Assembly: GCF_900091455.1 (NCBI RefSeq)
Contig: NZ_LT607412.1
Location: 558,001-622,000, forward strand
DNA length: 64,000 bases
Source of the DNA: Micromonospora coriariae
GTDB lineage: Bacteria; Actinomycetota; Actinomycetes; Mycobacteriales; Micromonosporaceae
Direction of reading: 5' to 3'
This document shows, one piece after another, positions 16,009 to 24,573 of the stretch. Position 1 is the stretch's first letter, and every line of letters starts with the position of its first letter. The position numbers and the translations under genes were made by a program. The notes under the pieces were generated by a model, which worked only from the letters and a program-made list of their open reading frames with translations, had not been told where the DNA came from and searched no databases.

Positions 16009-16830
16009 ATGACCGCGCCAACGATCAGCGAGCAGCCGAGCACCACCGCCAAGAGCATGAAGCTCGACCCGCGGGCGCTCACCGACAGCGCCACGGACCT
16101 GCTCAACGCCATGGCCGCGCTGCCGACCACCCACCCGTCGCGCGCCGCGCTGCGGGACCGGGCGATCGAGGCCTGGCTGCCGCTGGCCAACCACCTCGCC
16201 CACCGCTACAGCGGGCGGGGCGAGCCCACCGACGATCTGGCGCAGACCGCCGCGGTCGGCCTGATCAAGGCCATCGACAAGTTCGACCCGTCCCGCGGCG
16301 TCGACTTCGCCGGGTACGCCATCCCCACGATCATCGGCGAGCTCAAGCGGCACTTCCGCGACCGCACCTGGGACATCCGGGTGCCCCGCCGGCTCCAGGA
16401 GCTGCGGCTGTCCATCTCCGACGCCAACAGCTCGCTCCTGCAGACCCTCGGCCGCTCGCCGACGGTCGCCGACATCGCCACCCACCTCGGGCTCACCGAG
16501 GAAGAGGTGCTGGAGGGCCTGGAAGGCGCCCGCGCGTACAACGCGGTGTCGCTGTCCACCCCGACCGGCGACGGCGAGCGCGCCACCGAGCTGGGTGACA
16601 TGCTCGGCGGCGAGGACGCGGAGTTCGAGCTGGCTGAGCTGCGGGTCGCCCTGGGCCCGGCGCTGGCCACGCTGGACGAGCGGGAGCAGAAGATCCTCAC
16701 CCTGCGGTTCTACGGCAACCTGACGCAGTCGCAGATCGCCGAGCAGATCGGCGTCTCGCAGATGCACGTCTCCCGGCTGCTGGCCCGGGCGCTGACCAAG
16801 CTGCGCGGTCAGCTCGACGGCACGTACTAG
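16009..16830 (+). CDS. SigB/SigF/SigG-family RNA polymerase sigma factor
   Basis: A 273-residue group 3 sigma factor. Region 2 includes DDLAQTAAVGLIKAIDKFDPSRGVDFAGYA (in parts). Region 3 includes RDRTWDIRVPRRLQEL. Region 4 ends with ILTLRFYGNLTQSQIAEQIGVSQMHVSRLL. It directs RNA polymerase to stress promoters and is normally held by an RsbW-type kinase. The ATG follows GGGAGG. No anti-sigma or anti-anti-sigma gene is adjacent, unlike the usual rsb operon. The SpoIIE/HATPase protein at 2073 is the only partner-switching component in the window. Four candidate target promoters occur here. Confidence 0.95.
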   Translation: MTAPTISEQPSTTAKSMKLDPRALTDSATDLLNAMAALPTTHPSRAALRDRAIEAWLPLANHLAHRYSGRGEPTDDLAQTAAVGLIKAIDKFDPSRGVDFAGYAIPTIIGELKRHFRDRTWDIRVPRRLQELRLSISDANSSLLQTLGRSPTVADIATHLGLTEEEVLEGLEGARAYNAVSLSTPTGDGERATELGDMLGGEDAEFELAELRVALGPALATLDEREQKILTLRFYGNLTQSQIAEQIGVSQMHVSRLLARALTKLRGQLDGTY

Positions 16831-16836
16831 GCGGTC

Positions 16837-16876
16837 GCGATCGAGGGCCGGGTCCGCGGACCCGGCCCTCGATCGC
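16837..16876. terminator. Perfect 40-bp palindromic terminator
   Basis: Bases 16837-16876 are a perfect palindrome, with 20-base arms meeting at CCGCGG. It begins 7 bases after the sigma-factor stop. As RNA it gives a long GC-rich stem. It can serve transcripts from both directions. Confidence 0.85.
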
Positions 16877-16954
16877 GCATACAAGCTGTCACGTGAACGT
16901 TACAGTGCGCGCACTCTGGCGTGCCTGCCGGGCGGCAGCGCCCGGCCGACTCCG

Positions 16955-17545
16955 TCAGTGGCTCACCGGCTCCCGCCACATCGGCCAGAACGGCGTGCCG
17001 TCGGGCACCCGGAACGGCTCGCCGGCCCGATATCCGTGCTGCGCGTACAGGTCCCGACTGCGTGGGCTGCTCGCCTCCAGGTAACCGGGCATTCCGTTGG
17101 CGTCCAGCCAGGCGTGGTGGTGCTCCAGCAGCGCGGTGCCCAGCCCCTGCCCCTGCCGGTCCGGCTGGACCGCCAGGAAGGCCAGGTGGTGGTGGTCCGG
17201 ATGCGGGTGGTTCGCCGCGAACAGCTCGTCGAGATGCTGGAACCGGTCGGTCCACGCACCGCAGGCGGCGGCGAGCCGGGCGTCGTAGTCGGCCGGCGGC
17301 GGGGCCGGGTCGCCGACCGACGGGAACCAGACAGCGACCGCGGCCCGGTCCGCGTTGGCGTACACCAGGCCGTGCCGCATCGCGTGCTCGACCAGGATCT
17401 CGAAGTTCCCCGCCAGCACGGCCTCCCGCTTGCTCGCGTCGGGCACCAGCCAGCGGGTCACCTCCAGGACGGTGAACGCCTGGGCGATCCGGCCGGCCAC
17501 CAGCGCGGTGTCCTCGGGGCCGAGCCGCTCGATGGCCACGCTCAT
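16955..17545 (-). CDS. GNAT-family N-acetyltransferase
   Basis: A 196-residue acetyltransferase. The acetyl-CoA-binding motif is HHHLAFLAVQPDRQGQGLG, followed by ALLEHHHAWLDANG and LEASSPRSRDLYAQHGY. The layout resembles GNAT enzymes grouped with puromycin or small-molecule N-acetyltransferases. Substrate is unknown. Its ATG overlaps the stop of the APC permease (ATGA at 17542-17545), so the two are translationally coupled. The permease may import an amine or amino acid that this enzyme acetylates; that is inference. Confidence 0.9.
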   Translation of the reverse strand: MSVAIERLGPEDTALVAGRIAQAFTVLEVTRWLVPDASKREAVLAGNFEILVEHAMRHGLVYANADRAAVAVWFPSVGDPAPPPADYDARLAAACGAWTDRFQHLDELFAANHPHPDHHHLAFLAVQPDRQGQGLGTALLEHHHAWLDANGMPGYLEASSPRSRDLYAQHGYRAGEPFRVPDGTPFWPMWREPVSH

Positions 17546-19059
17546 CGCGGCACCTCCGCAGCAGCCGGCGGCTGCTCCAGCGGCTGCGCGGCGGCCGCCG
17601 CGCTCGCCGCGCCGAGGCCGATCCGGGCGTACGTGTCCGGACGGCTGCTGCGCAGCACCAGCGCCCAGCCGACGCCCAACGCGGCCGCCACCGGGTACAC
17701 AGCGGGCAGCGCCCAGCGCAGGGTGGAGTCCGGCGCGACGCCGAGCAGGTTGGCGAAGTTCGACACGGCCAGCCAGATGATCACAAAGAGCGCGATGGTG
17801 GCCAGGCCGGGTGCGATGACCCGCCGCCAGAGCGTCTCGCCGCCACCGGAGCGCGCGAAGTAGGCGATCACCGCCACCGAGGTGGTGGCGATCAACAGCA
17901 GCACGCCGAATCCACCGCTGGTGCCGACCCAGAAGAACAGCTTGACCACCGGGTCCCAGCCGTTGACCGCGTACAGCAGGATGACCACCAGGCCGAGGAG
18001 GCTCTGCGCCAGCGAGGCGGCCCGCGGGGCGCCGCTGCGCGGCGAGGTCTGCCCGAACACGGCCGGCAGCACCCGTTCCCGGCCCAGCGCGAACGTGTAG
18101 CGGGCCGTGGTGTTGTGGAAGGAGATCATCGCGGCCAGCACCGAGGTCAGGAAGAGCACCTGGCCGATGGTGACCGCGGTGTCACCGAGCTGCGCGCCGG
18201 CCAGGTTGAAGATCAGCCCGACGCTCTGCTCCCCCGCCTCGGCGACGATCTGGTCCGGCCCGACGGCGACCGACATGGTCCAGGACGAGAGCGCGTACAG
18301 CGCGGCGACGATCACCACCGACAGGTACGTCGCCAGCGGCACCGTCCGCTTCGGGTCCTTGCTCTCCTCGCTGAACACCACAGCGGACTCGAAGCCGACG
18401 AACCCGAGGACCGCCAGCACCAGCACCGCGCCCACCCCGGGCACGAAGAGGTTGCCCGGCGAGAACCCGGCGAAGCTGACCTCGCCGCCGGCCGGGTTGC
18501 CGATCTGGCCCAGGTCGAAGATCAGGACCACCACGATCTCGGCGACCAGCAGCGCCGCCAGTACCAGGCCGTTGATGTCCACCCGGAGCAGGCCGAGCAG
18601 GCCGACCAGCGCCCATGCCACCAGGGCGACGATGGACCAGTGCGGGTGCCCACCGAAGATCCGGTCGAGCACCGGCTCGGCGGCGACGCCGATGGTGCCG
18701 TAGAGCCCGACCTGGAGGGCGTTGTACGCGATCAGCGCCACCCAGGCGGCGCCCACGCCGGCCGGCCGGCCCAGGCCGCGGGAGATGTAGGCGTAGAAGG
18801 CGCCGGCGTTCTCCACCCGGCGGGACATCGCCACGTAGCCCACCGAGAACAGGGCGAGCACCGCGGCGACCACCAGGAAGGCCAGCGGGATGCCGGTCAC
18901 CCCGATGACGCCGTAGCCGGTGGTGACGACACCGGCCACCACTGTCAGTGGCGCGGCGGCGGAGAGCACGAAGAAGATCACCGAGGGGACGCCGAGGCGG
19001 CCTCGGGCAAGGGCTTCGGAGACGTTGCTGGGTCGGTCGACTGTCGATGTCGGGGGCAT
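17542..19059 (-). CDS. APC-superfamily amino acid/polyamine permease
   Basis: A 505-residue transporter with about twelve membrane helices. It opens with LGVPSVIFFVLSAAAPLTVVAG, typical of the APC family, with unwound-helix Gly-rich segments. A conserved GFESAVVFSEESKDPKRTVPLAT lies near residue 225. It imports an amino acid or amine by proton symport; the substrate cannot be called. It lies 45 bases after the GPP34 gene and is coupled to the GNAT gene downstream. The operon order is therefore GPP34, APC, GNAT. The cytoplasmic C-terminus is Ala- and Pro-rich. Confidence 0.93.
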   Translation of the reverse strand: MPPTSTVDRPSNVSEALARGRLGVPSVIFFVLSAAAPLTVVAGVVTTGYGVIGVTGIPLAFLVVAAVLALFSVGYVAMSRRVENAGAFYAYISRGLGRPAGVGAAWVALIAYNALQVGLYGTIGVAAEPVLDRIFGGHPHWSIVALVAWALVGLLGLLRVDINGLVLAALLVAEIVVVLIFDLGQIGNPAGGEVSFAGFSPGNLFVPGVGAVLVLAVLGFVGFESAVVFSEESKDPKRTVPLATYLSVVIVAALYALSSWTMSVAVGPDQIVAEAGEQSVGLIFNLAGAQLGDTAVTIGQVLFLTSVLAAMISFHNTTARYTFALGRERVLPAVFGQTSPRSGAPRAASLAQSLLGLVVILLYAVNGWDPVVKLFFWVGTSGGFGVLLLIATTSVAVIAYFARSGGGETLWRRVIAPGLATIALFVIIWLAVSNFANLLGVAPDSTLRWALPAVYPVAAALGVGWALVLRSSRPDTYARIGLGAASAAAAAQPLEQPPAAAEVPR

Positions 19060-19104
19060 ACGACTACTCCGGTTGTCGAGGGGAGGTTGGGGGTTACCGG
19101 GGAA

Positions 19105-19785
19105 TCATGGGACGCCACGGAGCACGGCGGCGCCAACGGCGGCTTCGGTGTGCGCGACGAGTTCCTTGAGGGGTGGCGGCAGCGCGGGGATGAGGACGTT
19201 CAGCCGGTGGTGGGCACGCGGGCCGGCGCTCCACAGCACCTCGCGGGTCAGCCCGGAGGCCACCACCAGGCCGAGCAGCAGGGCGTCCCGCACGCTGGGC
19301 GGATCCGGCCGGTCCAGCAGGGCCCGCAGCCGGGTGGCCGGCCAGGCCACCGCGTTGAGGTCGATCGGGAGGTAGCTGACCGAGGTGCGCAGCAGCCGGC
19401 GGCTCTCCTGGCGGCGCAGCATGCCGGCCCGGGCCAGCCGCTCCCCCACCGAGGTCGTCGCGCTCTGCGCCAGGAAGCTGAGCCAGGTGCGGACCGCCTG
19501 GTGCTGGGACTCGCCGATCAACTGGTCGAGCACGGTGTGCGCCAGGGCGTCGCCCGGCGGGCGTCGGTCGATGACTGTGACGTGCCCGCCCGAGACGGTG
19601 ATGTGTCCATACAGGATCAGCTCGCCGAGCAGCCCGCCGGCCAGGCCGAGCCCGGTCGCGGCCGGGTGGAGTTTGGCCTTGCCGCGACTGTCGTTGTGCG
19701 CGATCAGGAAGAACTCGTCGGCGATGAGCAAACGGTCCTCCCGCACGGGTGTGTCCACAGTGATCGCGACCGGCAAAGGATGCAC
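19105..19785 (-). CDS. GPP34 (GOLPH3-like) family protein
   Basis: A 226-residue protein of the GPP34 family, the bacterial relatives of Golgi phosphoprotein 3. It has the DRLLIADEFFLIAHND opening, GLAGGLLGELILYGHI, and a helical repeat-like body ending in TREVLWSAGPRAHHRLN. GOLPH3 binds phosphatidylinositol-4-phosphate; bacterial members have unknown ligands. The start is uncertain: GTG codons at 19785, 19758 and 19746 are all in frame, and the domain begins just after 19746. It heads an operon with an APC permease and a GNAT enzyme, and is divergent from an XRE regulator. Confidence 0.88.
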   Translation of the reverse strand: MHPLPVAITVDTPVREDRLLIADEFFLIAHNDSRGKAKLHPAATGLGLAGGLLGELILYGHITVSGGHVTVIDRRPPGDALAHTVLDQLIGESQHQAVRTWLSFLAQSATTSVGERLARAGMLRRQESRRLLRTSVSYLPIDLNAVAWPATRLRALLDRPDPPSVRDALLLGLVVASGLTREVLWSAGPRAHHRLNVLIPALPPPLKELVAHTEAAVGAAVLRGVP

Positions 19786-19800
19786 CGACAGCTACCGCAA

Positions 19801-19835
19801 TGCAACTCCCAGATTTGAAAGTTGCACTCCGTGCA
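19801..19835. promoter_or_regulatory. Overlapping TGCA palindromes, XRE operator candidate
   Basis: TGCAACT (19801-19807) and AGTTGCA (19820-19826) form an inverted repeat with a 12-base spacer. TGCAC-TCC-GTGCA (19823-19835) overlaps its right arm. They lie between the GPP34 operon and the XRE gene, and could let the regulator control both. Confidence 0.5.
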
Positions 19836-19873
19836 GGCCCGACCTGCGGATCTTGTCGTGACAGACTCGGACG

Positions 19874-20740
19874 GTGACCGCCAGCCCCGCCATCCCACCC
19901 GCCGCCAGCCCGACCGTGCGCCGTCGACGCATCGCCCGGGAGCTCCGCCAGCTCCGGGAACGCGCGGGCATGACCCTCGATGTGGCGGCCCGCCAACTCG
20001 ACATGTCCAAGAGCAACCTCTCCCGGATCGAGACCGCGCAGATCGGCATCAAGCCGCGCGACGTCCGAGCGGCGCTCGCGCTCTACCAGGTGACCGGGGC
20101 GGACGCCGAGGCGTTGATCGAGATCGCCCGGAGCGCGCAGCAGCGGGGCTGGTGGCAGAACTACAGCGACGTGCTACCCGAGTGGTTCGAGTTCTACGTC
20201 GGGCTGGAGGCCGAGGCGGTGGCGCTGCGCACGTACGAGGCCGAGTCCGTGCCGGGGCTGTTGCAGACCGAGGCGTACGCCCGGGAGATCTACCGGCGCA
20301 CCGCGGGCGAGGACGGCGTGGAGCGCAAGGTGGCGGCACGGCTGCGCCGGCAGGAGGTGCTGCGCCGCGACGACCCGGTCCAGTTGTCTGTGGTGCTCAA
20401 CGAGGCGGTGCTCCTGCGCCCGGTCGGCGGCAACGCCGTGATGGCCGAACAGGTGGTCCACATGACTCGGATCGCGCAACTACCGAACGTGACAATCCAG
20501 GTACTTCCATTCGCGGCCGGGGGGCATCCCGCGATGAGCACCCCCTACGTGATCCTCAACTTCGCCGACGCCGCCGACGCAACCGTGGTTTACCTGGATA
20601 ACCTCACGATGGGCCTGGCGCTGGAGGATGCCGACCAGGTGCTCGGGTATAGCCTTCTGCACGAGGAGCTGTGCCGGATGGCGCTCGATCCGGCGGCGTC
20701 GTTGACCCGTCTTGAGCAGGCTTCTCGTAACTTTGCGTGA
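19874..20740 (+). CDS. XRE-family regulator with DUF5753 domain
   Basis: A 288-residue regulator. The N-terminal Cro/C1-type HTH (about 17-75) contains GMTLDVAARQLDMSKSNLSRIE. Residues about 100-280 form the DUF5753 domain, with VPGLLQTEAYAR and LPNVTIQVLPFAAGGHP. Such WhiJ/AbaA-type proteins pair with DUF397 proteins and influence development and antibiotic production in Streptomyces. The partner gene follows after 40 bases. GTG 19874 lies 6 bases after CAGACT, suggesting a leaderless mRNA. It is divergent from the GPP34 operon. Confidence 0.93.
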   Translation: MTASPAIPPAASPTVRRRRIARELRQLRERAGMTLDVAARQLDMSKSNLSRIETAQIGIKPRDVRAALALYQVTGADAEALIEIARSAQQRGWWQNYSDVLPEWFEFYVGLEAEAVALRTYEAESVPGLLQTEAYAREIYRRTAGEDGVERKVAARLRRQEVLRRDDPVQLSVVLNEAVLLRPVGGNAVMAEQVVHMTRIAQLPNVTIQVLPFAAGGHPAMSTPYVILNFADAADATVVYLDNLTMGLALEDADQVLGYSLLHEELCRMALDPAASLTRLEQASRNFA

Positions 20741-20780
20741 TCGCGTCTGCGGCACGCCGACAAGACGAGAGGTATCGCGG

Positions 20781-20981
20781 ATGACGGCACACGACCTGAC
20801 CCCGGCGGACTGGCGGACCAGCACGCGCAGCAGCGGCAACGGCAACTGCGTGGAGGTCGCGACAGCCGACGGTCAGGTCGCCGTCCGGGACAGCAAGGAC
20901 CGGTCCGGTCCGGTGCTCGCCTTCGACGCGTCGGCCTGGCGCACGTTCCTGCACGGCGTCGGCGAGGTCCGCCCCAGCTGA
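20781..20981 (+). CDS. DUF397 domain-containing small protein
   Basis: A 66-residue DUF397 protein. Hallmarks are WRTSTRSSGNGNCVEVA, VAVRDSKDRSGPVLAF, and a C-terminal WRTFLHGV. These small proteins are encoded beside XRE-DUF5753 regulators and probably act as their antagonists or cofactors, as proposed for WhiJ-type systems. The ATG at 20781 is preceded by GAGAGG. The gene ends 13 bases before hrpB. Confidence 0.93.
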   Translation: MTAHDLTPADWRTSTRSSGNGNCVEVATADGQVAVRDSKDRSGPVLAFDASAWRTFLHGVGEVRPS

Positions 20982-20994
20982 GCCCCCGGGGCCG

Positions 20995-23583
20995 GTGCGA
21001 GACTGGGCCGTGCTCTCCGACGTAACCCTGGACCTGCCGGTACGCCCGGTGCTGCCGGCGCTGGTCGCGGCGCTCGACGCGGCCGGCGCCGGTGTCCTGG
21101 TGGCCCCGCCGGGCACCGGTAAGACGACCCTCGCGCCGTTGGCCGTGGCCGACCGGGTCAGCGGGCGGGTCGTGATCGCGCAACCCCGCCGGGTGGCCGC
21201 GCGCGCCGCCGCCCGGCGGATGGCCGAGCTGCTCGGCGAGCGGGTGGGCGACCGGGTCGGCTACGCGGTACGCGGCGAGCGCCAGGTCAGCCGTGCCACC
21301 CGGGTGGAGGTGGTCACCACCGGCCTGCTGGTCCGCCGGCTGCACCACGACCCGGAGCTGCCCGGCACGGGCGCTGTGCTGCTCGACGAGTGCCACGAGC
21401 GGCAACTCGACGCCGACCTCGCGCTGGCCTTCGCGGTGGAGGCACGGGCCACCCTCCGGCCGGACTTGTGGTTGCTGGCGATGTCCGCCACGCCGGACAC
21501 GGACCGGTTCGCCGCGCTGCTCGGCGGAGCCGATCCGGCCCCGGTCGTCCGGGCCGAGTCGCCGCTGCACCCGGTGCAGCGGATCTGGGCGCCGCCGGCA
21601 CGGCCGATCGCCCCGCCCGGGGGCGGGCCGGTGGACCGAGCCCTGCTCGACCATGTGGCGGCAACCGTCCGGCGGGCGCTGCGCGAACGCGACGGCGACG
21701 TGCTGGTCTTTCTGCCCGGGGCCGGCGAGATCGCGGCCGTCGCCGGCCGGCTGGCCGACCTGCGGGACACCGTCGCGCTGCTGCCGCTGCACGGCCGACA
21801 GCGCGGCAGCGAGCAGGACGCGGCCCTGCGCCCGGCTGATCGACGCCGGGTGGTGCTGGCCACCGCGCTGGCCGAGACCAGCCTGACCGTGCCGGGCGTG
21901 CGGGTGGTGGTGGACGCCGGGCTGTCCCGGGTGCCCCGCACCGACCTGGCCCGTGGGCTCGGTGCGTTGATCACCGTGCCGGTCTCCCGGGCCGCCGCCA
22001 CCCAGCGGGCCGGCCGGGCCGGACGAGAGGCCCCCGGGGCCGTCTACCGCTGCTGGTCCGCGGCGACCCACGAACGGCTGCCCGCCCGGCCGGAGCCGGA
22101 GATCGCCACCGCCGACCTGACCGGCTTCGCGCTGGAGTTGGCCGCCTGGGGGCGGCCGGACGGCGTCGGGCTCGCACTGCCCGACGCGCCGCCGCCGGCG
22201 GCGATGGCGGTGGCCCGGGACACGCTGGCCACCCTGGGCGCGGTCGACGCGGACGGCCGGATCACCGGGCGGGGGCGAGCCATCGCCGCCGCCGGGGCGC
22301 ACCCACGGTTGGCCCGGGCGCTGCTCGACGGCGCCGGTCGGATCGGCGCCGACCGGGCGGCCGAGGTCGTGGCCCTGCTCGCGGAGGAGAGCGCGGCCGG
22401 CCCGGGCGACGATCTGGTCGCCGGCTGGCGTCGGCTGCGCGCCGGGGTGGACGCGGGCGCGACCGCCCGCTGGCGGGCCGAGGTGCGCCGGCTGCGAGGT
22501 GCCCTGCCCGCGAACTCCCCCGCGCAGGGCAGCGCCGCCGCCGGTGCGGCCGGCCGGACGGGCGGTCCGGAAGCCAGCGGGCGCGCCGGCTCCGGTGGGC
22601 TCACCGACGACCTGGCCGCCGGGCTGCTGGTCGGATTGGCGTACCCGGAGCGGTTGGCGAGGGCCCGGCGGCCGGGCGGTTCGGCGTACCTGATGACCGG
22701 TGGGACCGCCGCGGAGCTTGCGGCGGGGTCGGGGCTGACCGGATCGGACTGGCTGGCGGTGGCCGTGGCGGACCGGACCCCCGGCGCGCCGTCGGCGCGG
22801 ATCCGCCGGGCGACGCCGCTGGACGAGGCGACGGCCCGGGAGGCGGCCGGCCCGCTGCTGTCCACCCGCCGGGAGGTCGGCTGGTCCGAGGGGGACGTGG
22901 TGGCCCGGGAGGTGACCCGGCTCGGGGCGATCCTGCTCTCCGAGCGCCGGCTGGATCGTCCGGACCGGTCGGACGTGGCGGCGGCCCTGCTCACCGGCCT
23001 GCGTCAGGACGGGCTGGCGCTGCTGTCCTGGTCGCCGGCGGCCCGGGCGCTGCGCGAGCGGCTGGCGTTCACCCGGCACCACCTCGGCGCACCGTGGCCG
23101 GACGTCAGCGACGAGGCGCTGCTCGCCGCCGCGCCGACCTGGCTGGGCCCGGAGCTCTCCGCCGCCCGGCGCCGCGCCGACCTGGCCCGGGTGGACGTGG
23201 CCTCGGCGCTGCGCCGGCTGTTGCCGTGGGCGCAGGCCGCCCAGCTTGACGAGCTGGCCCCGGAGCGCATCGCCGTGCCGAGCGGTTCCCGGATCCGGGT
23301 CGACTACAGCGACCCGGCGGCGCCGGTGCTGGCAGTGAAGCTGCAGGAGACGTTCGGCTGGCCGGTGGCCCCGCGCATCGGCGGCGGCCGGGTGCCCGTG
23401 CTGCTGCACCTGCTCTCCCCCGCCGGCCGGCCGGTGGCGGTCACCGCCGACCTGCCGTCGTTCTGGCGCACCGGCTACCCGCAGGTCCGCGGCGAGCTGC
23501 GCGGGCGCTATCCCCGACACCCGTGGCCCGAGGACCCGACGACCGCGACGCCCACCCGGCGCGCCACACCGCGCCGGCGCTGA
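20995..23583 (+). CDS. hrpB: ATP-dependent RNA helicase HrpB
   Basis: An 862-residue DExH helicase of the HrpB type. Walker A is PPGTGKTT near residue 40. Motif II is DECHER, motif III is MSATPD, motif V is ALAETSLTVPGV, and motif VI is TQRAGRAGREAPG. The C-terminal half carries the HrpB-specific region ending in LPSFWRTGYPQVRGELRGRYP and the HPWPEDP signature. It unwinds RNA using ATP in the cytoplasm; its cellular role is unclear. The start is GTG 20995; GTG 21010, preceded by GAGACT, is an equally good leaderless start. A Pro/Gly/Ala-rich linker sits near residues 500-530. Confidence 0.93.
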   Translation: MRDWAVLSDVTLDLPVRPVLPALVAALDAAGAGVLVAPPGTGKTTLAPLAVADRVSGRVVIAQPRRVAARAAARRMAELLGERVGDRVGYAVRGERQVSRATRVEVVTTGLLVRRLHHDPELPGTGAVLLDECHERQLDADLALAFAVEARATLRPDLWLLAMSATPDTDRFAALLGGADPAPVVRAESPLHPVQRIWAPPARPIAPPGGGPVDRALLDHVAATVRRALRERDGDVLVFLPGAGEIAAVAGRLADLRDTVALLPLHGRQRGSEQDAALRPADRRRVVLATALAETSLTVPGVRVVVDAGLSRVPRTDLARGLGALITVPVSRAAATQRAGRAGREAPGAVYRCWSAATHERLPARPEPEIATADLTGFALELAAWGRPDGVGLALPDAPPPAAMAVARDTLATLGAVDADGRITGRGRAIAAAGAHPRLARALLDGAGRIGADRAAEVVALLAEESAAGPGDDLVAGWRRLRAGVDAGATARWRAEVRRLRGALPANSPAQGSAAAGAAGRTGGPEASGRAGSGGLTDDLAAGLLVGLAYPERLARARRPGGSAYLMTGGTAAELAAGSGLTGSDWLAVAVADRTPGAPSARIRRATPLDEATAREAAGPLLSTRREVGWSEGDVVAREVTRLGAILLSERRLDRPDRSDVAAALLTGLRQDGLALLSWSPAARALRERLAFTRHHLGAPWPDVSDEALLAAAPTWLGPELSAARRRADLARVDVASALRRLLPWAQAAQLDELAPERIAVPSGSRIRVDYSDPAAPVLAVKLQETFGWPVAPRIGGGRVPVLLHLLSPAGRPVAVTADLPSFWRTGYPQVRGELRGRYPRHPWPEDPTTATPTRRATPRRR

Positions 23584-23589
23584 GGCTGG

Positions 23590-24315
23590 TTACTCCTCCA
23601 CCACGTCGGCCACCACGACTGTGACGTTGTCCGGCCCGCCGGCGTGCAGTGCCAGGTCGATCAGCTTGCCGGCGCAGGCGGCCCGGTCCGGGTAGCCGGT
23701 GAGCACCTCGGCGAGGGTGTCCGAGCGGACCACGTTGGAGAGCCCGTCGCTGCACAGCAGCCACCGGTCGCCGACCCGGGGCACCATCGTCGCGTACGAC
23801 GGGGAGACATCGTCGCCCTGCAGCGCCTGGGTGACCACCGCCCGGCGCGGGTGGCTGCTGGCCTGGTCCGCGGTGATCACGCCCTGGTCCACCAGCATCT
23901 GGACGAACGTGTCGTCCCGGGTCACCTGTTTGAGCACTCCCTCGCGGAGGAGGTAGGCCCGCGAGTCACCGACGTGCGCAAGGGCGAGGCAGCTGCCGGT
24001 GCGGGCGAAGAGCAGGGCGGTCAGCGTGGTGCCCATGCCCTGGCGCTCCGGGTCCTCGGCGACCGCCTGCCGGATCCGGGTGGTGGCCAGCGCGATGCCA
24101 CCCTGGAGCGCGGCCACCAGGGCGTCCTCGGGGGTCTCCACGTCCAGAGGAGCGACCGCGTCGATGGTGAGCGCGCTGGCCAGGTCGCCGGCCGCCATCC
24201 CGCCCATGCCGTCGGCGACGGCGACGAGCCAGGTCCCGGCGTGCAGGGCGTCCTGGTTTCCACTGCGGATCAGCCCACGGTCGCTCGTTCCCACGGAACG
24301 TAGCTTCAGGGTCAT
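23590..24315 (-). CDS. PP2C-family Ser/Thr protein phosphatase
   Basis: A 241-residue phosphatase. The metal-binding motifs are SGNQDA (residues 18-23), [12 protein letters not shown] near 33-44, [21 protein letters not shown], and the terminal [13 protein letters not shown]. It removes phosphate from Ser and Thr using Mn2+ or Mg2+. The compact form without a membrane helix resembles bacterial PphA/PrpC rather than membrane-bound PstP. Its kinase partner is not in the window. It converges on hrpB with 6 bases between them and is divergent from the cellulase gene. Confidence 0.92.
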   Translation of the reverse strand: MTLKLRSVGTSDRGLIRSGNQDALHAGTWLVAVADGMGGMAAGDLASALTIDAVAPLDVETPEDALVAALQGGIALATTRIRQAVAEDPERQGMGTTLTALLFARTGSCLALAHVGDSRAYLLREGVLKQVTRDDTFVQMLVDQGVITADQASSHPRRAVVTQALQGDDVSPSYATMVPRVGDRWLLCSDGLSNVVRSDTLAEVLTGYPDRAACAGKLIDLALHAGGPDNVTVVVADVVEE

Positions 24316-24472
24316 GGGAGGCAGCCTGCCAGGCGAAGGGCGCAGTTGTCTCTAGGAGATCAGGACGACGGCGCGTGGCGCGGCCAATCTCACGTGTCCG
24401 CCCCGGCGCGGCGTGGCGCCCCGGCCGGCCGCCCGCCCTCGTCGAACGCCACAACCCATCCAGTCAGATCAA

Positions 24473-24501
24473 TTGACACGACGCACCGACGCTGGAAACA
24501 T
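24473..24501 (+). promoter_or_regulatory. Candidate promoter of the cellulase gene
   Basis: TTGACA (24473-24478) is a perfect -35 hexamer. Seventeen bases later comes AAACAT (24496-24501), a poor -10. A CebR box begins 13 bases downstream of it, a position suited to blocking transcription. Confidence 0.55.
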
Positions 24502-24513
24502 CGAGCCGATACT

Positions 24514-24527
24514 TGGGAGCGCTCCCA
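24514..24527. promoter_or_regulatory. CebR operator
   Basis: TGGGAGCGCTCCCA is a perfect palindrome and identical to the CebR box known from Streptomyces cellulase and cellobiose-uptake genes. CebR, a LacI-type repressor, leaves it when cello-oligosaccharides bind. The cebR gene itself is not in this window. Confidence 0.9.
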
Positions 24528-24573
24528 GGTTCCCGCCACCACCGTCCCGCATCCCGTCCCGGAAGGACTCCCC

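Noticed and set aside
15921..16190. Minus-strand 89-codon frame with a hydrophobic stretch overlapping the sigma gene start
   Set aside because: It has no ribosome site, starts inside the sigma-factor gene, and matches no family. I treat the region as intergenic.
20590..23520. A long open frame antisense to hrpB (about 976 codons)
   Set aside because: It is the Arg/Gly/Pro-rich mirror frame of a real high-GC gene, has no ribosome site or family match, and hrpB carries all helicase motifs.
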